A stretch of 64,000 bases of DNA, from assembly GCF_014897585.1 (NCBI RefSeq), contig NZ_JABUXW010000002.1, forward strand, positions 124,001-188,000. The letters run 5' to 3'. Positions within the stretch are counted from its first letter, which is position 1; each line of letters opens with the position of its first letter. Positions 56,223 to 64,000 of this stretch are shown piece after piece. The notes beneath the pieces are model-generated. The model made no database searches, was not told the DNA's origin, and saw only the letters and a list, made by a program, of their open reading frames with translations. This DNA is from Brachybacterium tyrofermentans (lineage in GTDB: Bacteria > Actinomycetota > Actinomycetes > Actinomycetales > Dermabacteraceae). The translations under genes were made by a program, and so were the position numbers.

Positions 56223-57154
56223 CACCATGGCTTGTTCGGATCCTGCTCGGACCCGCCGGGATCGGTCTCCCCCTCGCCCCCCTGGGATTCCTTGTTGCGC
56301 TCCTTCAGCTTGTCCTCCTTGCTCTTCTGCTCGCTGTCGCCCTCGGTGGGAGCCTCCTCGTCGGGTCCATCACCCTCGGGGTCCTCCTTCGTCGGCTCGC
56401 CCGGATCCTGCGGCGAGCCGGAGCCCGGCTCGCCCCGGTCGTCCGGGTCGTTGCCGGCTTCCTCATCGGCCTCGCGACGCTTCTCCTTCACCCGGTCGCC
56501 GTTGTCCTCGGTGGTGCCGGAGTCCTCGTTGCCGGTGCCCCCGCCCTGGCCGCCCTCGCCCTCGCCTCCACCGCCGCCGGAGGCGCAGGGGGCGAGGATC
56601 TCCTCGGCCTCGAACAGCCTGTCGGCGCGCTCCTGGGGATCCTCGATCTGATCCGCCTGGCGCTCGATGGAGAGGGCGAGGTTGTTCGCGATCTTGCACT
56701 GGGCATGGGCCGGGGAGTTGAGGTCGCTGTGATCGGTCCACTCCGTCATGGCGGTCCGCAGCTCCTTCTCGGCCTCCGCGTCCTTGTCCTGCTGCAGGAG
56801 ATCGGTGCCTTTGGACAGATGCGGCAGGTACGGCTCGAACCAGTTCGTGAACTCGACGGGGGCCAGCCGCTCGATCGCGGTCGGATAGTCCTGTGCCTCA
56901 TAGGCGGACTGGTGCGTCGCCTGGGTGATCGGCATCGACAGGAACTTCACCGCCAGCAGGGCGAGTGCCAGGATGGGCAGGGCGAGGACCGCGAAGACGA
57001 TGATCCGGGCTCGGCGCAGCCGGCGCACGTTCAGCCCGAAGTTCTTCGGGCTCCCGGTGGTGTCCTGCGTGAGAGCGGGCGATGGGGCCCGCGTCGAGGC
57101 CTTCTCTGCCGTGGGCTTCTCTTCCGTGGTCTTCTCTGACGAGGGTGCACTCAT
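56222..57154 (-). CDS. Membrane-anchored TPR-like protein of the Bat/MoxR operon
   Basis: A 310-residue protein: cytoplasmic Lys/Thr-rich N-terminus, one transmembrane helix (IIVFAVLALPILALALLAVKFL, about residues 51-72), a helical TPR-like segment (YEAQDYPTAIERLAPVEFTNWFEPYLPHLSKGTDLLQQDKDAEAEKELRTAM), then about 120 residues of low-complexity Gly/Glu/Asp/Pro sequence. TPR proteins of this kind occur in Bat (Bacteroides aerotolerance) loci. AGGAG precedes the ATG. Overlapped by four bases by the VWA gene upstream. Confidence 0.75.
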   Translation of the reverse strand: MSAPSSEKTTEEKPTAEKASTRAPSPALTQDTTGSPKNFGLNVRRLRRARIIVFAVLALPILALALLAVKFLSMPITQATHQSAYEAQDYPTAIERLAPVEFTNWFEPYLPHLSKGTDLLQQDKDAEAEKELRTAMTEWTDHSDLNSPAHAQCKIANNLALSIERQADQIEDPQERADRLFEAEEILAPCASGGGGGEGEGGQGGGTGNEDSGTTEDNGDRVKEKRREADEEAGNDPDDRGEPGSGSPQDPGEPTKEDPEGDGPDEEAPTEGDSEQKSKEDKLKERNKESQGGEGETDPGGSEQDPNKPW

Positions 57155-58149
57155 CTCTGCGCTCCTGAGATGTCGTAGCGATCGAGCTTGCGCGGGAGCC
57201 GATAGGTCATCTCGCCCAGCTCCCAGATCAGGAGCAGCGCGAGCGGGATCGAGGCGATCCAGTACCAGTCCTCGAAGGATGCCACGTCGCGACCGGACTC
57301 GATCGGGATCGGCTTCAGGGTCACGTCATCCATGGTCCCCTCGATCGGCGCCTCGGGGTCCTCCCGATGCAGGTAGGGCACGCCCATCTGCCCCGCGATG
57401 GTCTGCAGCTGCTCCTCGTCGATCGTCGAGATCCCCTGCTCCCCGTCGGGCCCGGTGATGTACTCGCCGTCGGTGGCACCGCCCTCCGCCTTCATGGGGC
57501 CGCCCTCGGCGGTGCCGTACCCGAGCACGGCGCCGCCGTCGATGAATCCCGCTGCCGAGCTGAAGGATTCGGCGTCCTCCCCGTCGGTGTTCTCCCCGTC
57601 GGAGAGGAAGTAGACGAGGATCTGGGAGTCCGGGTCGTCCCGCTGCGCATCGGAGAGCGCGCTCATCAGCGACTGCAGAGGACGGTCCACGTTCGAGCCC
57701 TTCGAGTACGCGGTGGGCTCCGTGGTCACGGTGTCGATCCAGGACGTCGCGGCACCAGCATCGGTGGTCAGCGGCAGCTGCTGGGTCGCCGTCGAGTCGA
57801 AGGCGATGATCGAGTAGCGGGAGCCCTCGGTCATCCCCATCACCCGGGCCATGTCGGCCTTGACGCCGTCCAGCCGTGGCTGGTCGCCGGCGTAGTCCTC
57901 GGCGTTCATGGATCCCGTGCGGTCCACCACGAAGAACACGTTCGCGTTCATCCGCTCTGTCTGCTGGGTGTCCAGCGGAGTGACCGGCCGCAGCGCGACC
58001 ACCAGCAGGAGCACGATCATCAGCACCCGGCGCAGCCACGCCACGCGCTGGCGCGGCCTGCGGATCAGCAGCACCACGGCGACGATCAGCATCGCCGCGA
58101 ACAGCGGGATGCTCGCCCACAGGGGCATGAGGGGCTCGAGACGGATCAT
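57151..58149 (-). CDS. VWA domain membrane protein (BatA/BatB-like), second copy
   Basis: A 332-residue protein: two N-terminal hydrophobic segments (WASIPLFAAMLIVAVVLLI, VLMIVLLLVVALRPV), a von Willebrand A domain with MIDAS-like FFVVDRTGSMNAEDYAGD (Thr where Ser is usual) and YFLSDGENTDGED, and a C-terminal helix (WYWIASIPLALLLIWELG). ATG 58149 is chosen: GGAG lies six bases upstream and it overlaps the preceding stop as ATGA. An ATG at 58161 is in frame. Confidence 0.87.
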   Translation of the reverse strand: MIRLEPLMPLWASIPLFAAMLIVAVVLLIRRPRQRVAWLRRVLMIVLLLVVALRPVTPLDTQQTERMNANVFFVVDRTGSMNAEDYAGDQPRLDGVKADMARVMGMTEGSRYSIIAFDSTATQQLPLTTDAGAATSWIDTVTTEPTAYSKGSNVDRPLQSLMSALSDAQRDDPDSQILVYFLSDGENTDGEDAESFSSAAGFIDGGAVLGYGTAEGGPMKAEGGATDGEYITGPDGEQGISTIDEEQLQTIAGQMGVPYLHREDPEAPIEGTMDDVTLKPIPIESGRDVASFEDWYWIASIPLALLLIWELGEMTYRLPRKLDRYDISGAQR

Positions 58150-59168
58150 CGTGTTCTCCATCCCAGCACGAGGATGCCGATCAGCGAGAGGAACGTCAGG
58201 ACGAACCCGAAGGTCGGATGGTCAGTGCGCACCACCGTCGGCTCGGCACCCATCGCCTGCGCCTGTGACTTCTGGATCTCCTGGATGATCGAGGGGATCG
58301 CCTCGGGATCCGAGGACTCGTACAGATCGCCGTCCTGGTCCTCGGTGGCCGTCTTCAGCTCCTCGAAGCACTCCGGGCCGCAGTCATACGCTCCGGGGTA
58401 GAACGTGTAGAGGTCGATCTCCCGTGCGGCGACCGACTCGGTGGCCTCCTGCAGGGTGAAGATCGGTTCGCCGTTGACCTCGTTGTCGGTCGCGAAGATG
58501 ATCGAGCGGGAGCGGTCCTCCTCGGCCTGGTCGAAGACCTGGCCGCACGAGGCGAGGCCGTCGGGGACGACGGAGGCCTGGTCGGGGATCCCCTTGGTGC
58601 CCTCGACGAAATCGACGTACTGACGGACCTTGTCGTCGGAGTAGTCGCGGTTGCCCAGTCGATACCCGAACTCGTCGAAGTCGATCGCCTCGGCACCCTC
58701 CTCGAGCTCGCGCTTGATGAGGTCGTAGTCGTTGGTCAGCGGGAACACCGTCCGGCTGGTCGAGTTGAAGATCGTCAGCGCGACCCGCTCGCCCTCGAAG
58801 GTGTCGACCATCTCGGCGAAGGTCGCGAGGATCTCGGTGTCGTACTCGTACATCGACCCCGAGACGTCCAGGCACAGCACGATGTCGCGCGAGGCGAAGT
58901 CGGGGGTCTCGATGCGCTCGGTCGCGATCCGCCCGGAGAGGACCGAGGCGGCGACGACGCCGACGACGGCGATGCCGACCTGCAGCACCCGCAGCACCTT
59001 CGCGGTCCGTTGGGCGCGCGCGAAGCTCGGGAGCCGATCGAGGTACTCCGAGTTCGCGACCAGCACCGGCGACTTCCGCATCGCCCGACGGTTCCAGAAC
59101 GTGATGCCCCAGACGGCGAGCGCGGCGAGCAGCAGCAGGGCGGTGACCCACCAGAAGGTCATGACCAT
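58146..59168 (-). CDS. VWA domain membrane protein (BatA-like), first copy
   Basis: A 340-residue protein: N-terminal helix (WWVTALLLLAALAVWGITFW), second helix (VLQVGIAVVGVVAASVL), VWA domain with perfect MIDAS IVLCLDVSGSMYEYD and the metal-site SIIFATDNEVNG, C-terminal helix (FGFVLTFLSLIGILVLGW). GGGAGGTGATCC, almost fully complementary to the 16S 3' end, precedes ATG 59168 by ten bases; ATG 59162 (ATGA overlap) is possible. Confidence 0.87.
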   Translation of the reverse strand: MVMTFWWVTALLLLAALAVWGITFWNRRAMRKSPVLVANSEYLDRLPSFARAQRTAKVLRVLQVGIAVVGVVAASVLSGRIATERIETPDFASRDIVLCLDVSGSMYEYDTEILATFAEMVDTFEGERVALTIFNSTSRTVFPLTNDYDLIKRELEEGAEAIDFDEFGYRLGNRDYSDDKVRQYVDFVEGTKGIPDQASVVPDGLASCGQVFDQAEEDRSRSIIFATDNEVNGEPIFTLQEATESVAAREIDLYTFYPGAYDCGPECFEELKTATEDQDGDLYESSDPEAIPSIIQEIQKSQAQAMGAEPTVVRTDHPTFGFVLTFLSLIGILVLGWRTR

Positions 59169-59689
59169 CGCCGGATCACCTCCCGCGAGCGGCGCACGGA
59201 GTCCTGCAGCTCGGCATCGGTGCTCTGCGCGAAGTCCGGCTCGTAGAGCGCGGCGATCAGCTCCCCGACATCGCGGGTGCGCGGATCCGCCCGCAGCGTC
59301 GACGTGTCCTGGCTGGTCACGTCCTGCCCCGTGGTCCGGCGCACGAAACGGCGCATCACCCCGGTGAGTTCGTGGTGGCCCTCGCGGGCCCCGAGGTCAC
59401 CGGCCTCGTGACGGTCGGCGATGTCGTTCACCGCGCGCAGGAACTCCGCCTTGACGGTGTCGACGTCGGAAGGGCGATCGCGATAGGCGATGCGCTTCTC
59501 GATCGCCCGGGTGATCTTCAGGGTGCCCACGATCAGCGCGGTGATGACCAGCAGGCACAGCACGGCGAGGATCACCCATGCCACGGAGTACTGGGGCGGG
59601 GCGATGATCTCCGGCGGCGCGGGCTCCGCGAGGAGCGGGACGCCGCCCAGCAGCGTCAGCGCCGGGCCGCTCAGCTCAGGAACGGGCAT
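59159..59689 (-). CDS. DUF4381-like membrane protein of the Bat operon
   Basis: A 176-residue protein with one transmembrane helix near the N-terminus (VAWVILAVLCLLVITALIVGTL) and a helical cytoplasmic domain including a conserved KAEFLRAVNDIADRHEAGDLGAREGHHELTGVMRRFVRRTTG. Position between DUF58 and VWA genes fits the small Bat-locus component. GGGAG precedes ATG 59689, which overlaps the DUF58 gene by 14 bases. Confidence 0.75.
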   Translation of the reverse strand: MPVPELSGPALTLLGGVPLLAEPAPPEIIAPPQYSVAWVILAVLCLLVITALIVGTLKITRAIEKRIAYRDRPSDVDTVKAEFLRAVNDIADRHEAGDLGAREGHHELTGVMRRFVRRTTGQDVTSQDTSTLRADPRTRDVGELIAALYEPDFAQSTDAELQDSVRRSREVIRRWS

Positions 59690-60572
59690 GGCGGTACTCC
59701 CTCGAGCGCAGCATCGCGATCATGTCGTCGACCACGGTGGTCTCTCCCTCGGTGACCATATGGGTGACGTGCAGGCGGTCGAGCATCTCGGTGATGCCGT
59801 CGCGCCGCGCCCGACGGTAGGCCTCGACGTCCTGCGCGACCCGCTTGGAGGACCGGGCGAGCGACGCGATCTCGCGGGGGCGGTCCACATCGACGACGTC
59901 GTGATCCAGGTCGGTGCGCTGCAGCGGATCCGCATCGGCGATGCGGATCACCATGACGTCGTGCCGGGTGGTCAGTCGACGCAGCAGTGTGAAGTCCTCG
60001 ACGCTGGGATGCGCCTCGTCGGTGATGATCGTCATCAGCGTGGACCGGGTGGTGACCCGGAAGGCCCGTTCGAGCAGCCAGGAGGTGTCGGTCACCGGTG
60101 CCGCGGTGGTGGTGGCCTGCTGCACGCTGCGCAGGAGCAGCTCGAGGTGGCCGTCGCTGGACCGCGAGGGCAGCTGGATCGGACGGCCCTCGCCGCCCGC
60201 CACCAGGCCCACCATGTCACCGCTCTTCTGGGCGAGGAAGCAGACCATCCCCGCGGCCAGGATCATCGCGTCGCGCTTGGAGCTGCCGTCGGCCGCGGTC
60301 GCCGCCATCGCCGAGGACGTGTCGGCGACGATCGACAGGTGCCGCACCCGCTCCTCGTTGAACTGTCGGATCAGCGGTTCGCCGGAGCGCGCCGTCGCCT
60401 TCCAGTCGATCTCGGAGATCTTATCCCCGGGCTGGTAGTACTTCAGATCGTCGAAGTCCTCGCCGCTGCCCTTGAACATCGAGCGGCCGCGGCCCTGGAT
60501 AAGTCCCCGCGCCCGGTTCGAGGTGTGCAGATCGACCCGAGCCTTGACGCGGGTCAGCAGCGAGGTGGCCAT
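59676..60572 (-). CDS. DUF58 domain-containing protein
   Basis: A 298-residue protein of the DUF58 family, universal partner of MoxR ATPases. Diagnostic FKGSGEDFDDLKYYQPGDKISEIDWKATARSGEPLIRQFNEERVRHLSIVADTSSAM, followed by a VWA-like fold. No membrane segments, unlike many family members. GGAG precedes the ATG by eight bases. 71 bases downstream of the MoxR gene. Confidence 0.9.
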   Translation of the reverse strand: MATSLLTRVKARVDLHTSNRARGLIQGRGRSMFKGSGEDFDDLKYYQPGDKISEIDWKATARSGEPLIRQFNEERVRHLSIVADTSSAMAATAADGSSKRDAMILAAGMVCFLAQKSGDMVGLVAGGEGRPIQLPSRSSDGHLELLLRSVQQATTTAAPVTDTSWLLERAFRVTTRSTLMTIITDEAHPSVEDFTLLRRLTTRHDVMVIRIADADPLQRTDLDHDVVDVDRPREIASLARSSKRVAQDVEAYRRARRDGITEMLDRLHVTHMVTEGETTVVDDMIAMLRSREYRHARS

Positions 60573-60643
60573 TCAGTGCGCTCCGTACTCCGTGGTCGGG
60601 GTGTCCGTGATCCGTGGGCCGTGGCCGTCCGGGTGAGGTGGGG

Positions 60644-61888
60644 TCAGGGCATCGGCACGGCGTGGAACACCGCGTCGATGATCTGCTCCGGCTTGATGCC
60701 GCTGGCCAGGGCGTCGAAGGTGAGCACGAGGCGGTGGCGCAGCACGCCGTAGCGCATGGCCCTCACGTCGTCGGGCGTCACGTAGTCGCGTCCGTTGAGC
60801 AGCGCGTGGGCCTGGCCCACGCGCATCAGGGCCAGCGAGCCGCGAGGGCTCGCGCCGACGCGCACGGACTGGGTCAGGTTCGGCACCGGTCGCGGGCCGG
60901 AGCCGCGCGTGGTGAACACCAGATCGATGATGTACCGCTTCACCGCCGGATCGACGTAGACCGCGTCGACCGCCTGCTGGAGGAAGCGGACGTCCTCGAG
61001 GGACACGTTGGCGACGGCCTCGCGGGGGCCGGTGAGGCTTCCCGACGTGGAGCGGTCGAGGATCTCGTGCTCCTCGCCGGGCCGCGGATAGGTGAGGATC
61101 TCCTTCATGAGGAAGCGGTCCATCTGCGCCTCGGGGAGGACGTAGGTCCCCTCCTCCTCGATCGGGTTCTGGGTCGCGAGCACCATGAACGGCTCGGGGA
61201 GGCTGTACACCTCGCCGCCGATCGAGGTCTGTCGCTCCTGCATCGCCTCGAGCATCGCGGACTGGGTCTTCGCGCTGGAGCGGTTGATCTCGTCCAGCAG
61301 CACGACGTTGGCGTGCACCGGTCCCAGCTGGGTGGTGAAGGTGCCGGAGCCGTAGTTGAAGATCTGGGTGCCGATGATGTCGTTCGGCATGAGGTCCGGC
61401 GTGCACTGGATGCGGGCGAAGGATCCGGTGATCGACGACGCCAGGGCGCTCGCGGCAGTCGTCTTGGCCAGACCGGGCACGGATTCCAGCAGCACGTGCC
61501 CGCCGGCGGCGAGCGCGGCGACGAGGGTCATCCGGAGGTTCTCCTGCCCGACCACGCGGGACTGGAACACGGAGGAGATCGTGCGGATGATCGAGCCGGT
61601 GCGCTCGAGATCCGCCGGCGAGATCGCCGCGGACGAGGGCGCGAAGTCGCCGGGCCGACGCTGCTGGCCGCCCTGCGCTCTCCCCTGCTCCGACTGCGGG
61701 GCCTGGCCCTGCTGGGGTGCCTGCGGCTGGCCCTGAGCCTGGGGCTGACCCGGAGCCTGCGGCTGGCCGTGGGGCTGGAGCTGCCCCTGGGGCTGCGGCG
61801 GACCCGCGGGCGTGCCGGGGTGCGCCTGGGGCGCGGGCCGGCCGGGACCTGCCGGCACCGCGCTCTGCTGGCTGGGTGGAATGCTCAT
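60644..61888 (-). CDS. MoxR family AAA+ ATPase
   Basis: A 414-residue AAA+ chaperone-type ATPase. Residues about 1-85 are a Pro/Gln/Gly-rich low-complexity region with degenerate QGQPQAP repeats. The AAA core follows: VVGQENLRMTLVAALAAGGHVLLESVPGLAKTT (Walker A), VVLLDEINRSSAKTQSAMLEAMQE (Walker B), FMVLATQNPIEEEGTY (sensor 1), then the lid domain. It presumably remodels or activates the VWA partners. ATG 61888 with GGGGAG upstream; longer frames enter the divergent region. First gene of the Bat-type operon. Confidence 0.93.
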   Translation of the reverse strand: MSIPPSQQSAVPAGPGRPAPQAHPGTPAGPPQPQGQLQPHGQPQAPGQPQAQGQPQAPQQGQAPQSEQGRAQGGQQRRPGDFAPSSAAISPADLERTGSIIRTISSVFQSRVVGQENLRMTLVAALAAGGHVLLESVPGLAKTTAASALASSITGSFARIQCTPDLMPNDIIGTQIFNYGSGTFTTQLGPVHANVVLLDEINRSSAKTQSAMLEAMQERQTSIGGEVYSLPEPFMVLATQNPIEEEGTYVLPEAQMDRFLMKEILTYPRPGEEHEILDRSTSGSLTGPREAVANVSLEDVRFLQQAVDAVYVDPAVKRYIIDLVFTTRGSGPRPVPNLTQSVRVGASPRGSLALMRVGQAHALLNGRDYVTPDDVRAMRYGVLRHRLVLTFDALASGIKPEQIIDAVFHAVPMP

Positions 61889-62138
61889 GCGCTGGGGCTC
61901 CCCCGTCGTGCGTCGATTCGATCTGCTCGTGCGAGCTGGACCTTCGTCCTGCTCCGGCCCTGCCCCCGCAGGGACCGGGGACCGCGCACGGCCATGTGAC
62001 CGTGAGGGTCCAGCCCCCGCTGCGCTCCCGGCGTCCGGGCCGTTCCCCGGACGAGGAGCGCGGTGACATCCCGACGATCCTAACGTCACCGGGCCCCCTG
62101 AGTGCGATCGTGACCGCCGACGGTGGGAGAATGCGCCG
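61889..62138. other. Divergent intergenic region MoxR/glgX
   Basis: 250 bases between divergent genes. GAGAAT ends six bases before the glgX GTG and may be its -10 element (leaderless). No clear MoxR promoter or RNA gene is seen. Confidence 0.35.

Positions 62139-64000
<1,862 letters not shown>

Overview
The window is about 64 kb of very GC-rich, densely packed actinobacterial chromosome. Gene order and content (cysteine desulfurase-mnmA-MetE-like protein-ligA and gatCAB, ilvBN with ilvC, citramalate synthase, a DUF3516 helicase, a desferrioxamine-type siderophore cluster) fit a member of the Micrococcales, most likely Brachybacterium or a close relative. That assignment is inference from recognisable proteins, not a database match. 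I see no prophage, insertion sequence, rRNA, tRNA or CRISPR array, so this looks like a core region with a few accessory pieces.

Layout. 1-10.4 kb: a truncated FAH-family hydrolase, small lipoprotein and DUF genes, a luciferase-like monooxygenase, a DUF3516 Ski2-like helicase, then a small secreted heptapeptide-repeat protein next to a secreted trypsin-like protease, a histidine phosphatase and an ACT-domain protein. 10.4-16 kb: a minus-strand amino-acid operon serA-leuB-ilvE-cimA. 16.1-18.9 kb: a TetR regulator divergent from a two-gene ABC exporter. 19-22.8 kb: ilvC and ilvBN, with a classical transcription attenuator (leader peptide [12 protein letters not shown] plus terminator) before ilvB. 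22.9-30.4 kb: a plus-strand assimilatory sulfate operon (nirA/sir, cysH, cysD, cysN, TauE-type exporter, CobA-CbiX fusion), whose last gene supplies siroheme precursors for the first. 30.5-33.3 kb: ilvD and an MmyB-type XRE regulator. 33.3-38.7 kb: an iron-box-controlled hydroxamate siderophore operon desA-desB-des(C+D fused). 39-43.9 kb: DinB-like protein, then GNAT-gatC-gatA-gatB. 44-48.4 kb: small hypothetical gene, an HTTM membrane-protein pair, a RecQ helicase with a C-terminal phosphoribosyltransferase-like domain. 48.5-56.2 kb: a Tat-exported protein of unknown function, ligA, a MetE-like protein, mnmA and cysteine desulfurase. 56.2-61.9 kb: a MoxR/DUF58/VWA/TPR operon of the Bat (aerotolerance-like) type. 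62.1-64 kb: the 5' part of glgX.

The genes form a coherent metabolic block. Branched-chain amino acids are served by ilvBN, ilvC, ilvD, ilvE, leuB and cimA, serine by serA, sulfide by the sulfate operon, and translation quality by gatCAB and mnmA (fed by a neighbouring cysteine desulfurase). The most unusual signal is at 7.2-8.8 kb. A six-copy IQGNPQ repeat protein and a secreted serine protease share the same promoter architecture (a CRP/GlxR-like palindrome over the -35 region), the same 12-base Shine-Dalgarno block, a GTG start and a matching N-terminal sequence (HxQDxH...C.R..GG.A...AL). This suggests a co-regulated, co-exported pair. Many genes also show a TANNNT -10 element 6-7 nt before the start codon, consistent with leaderless transcripts.
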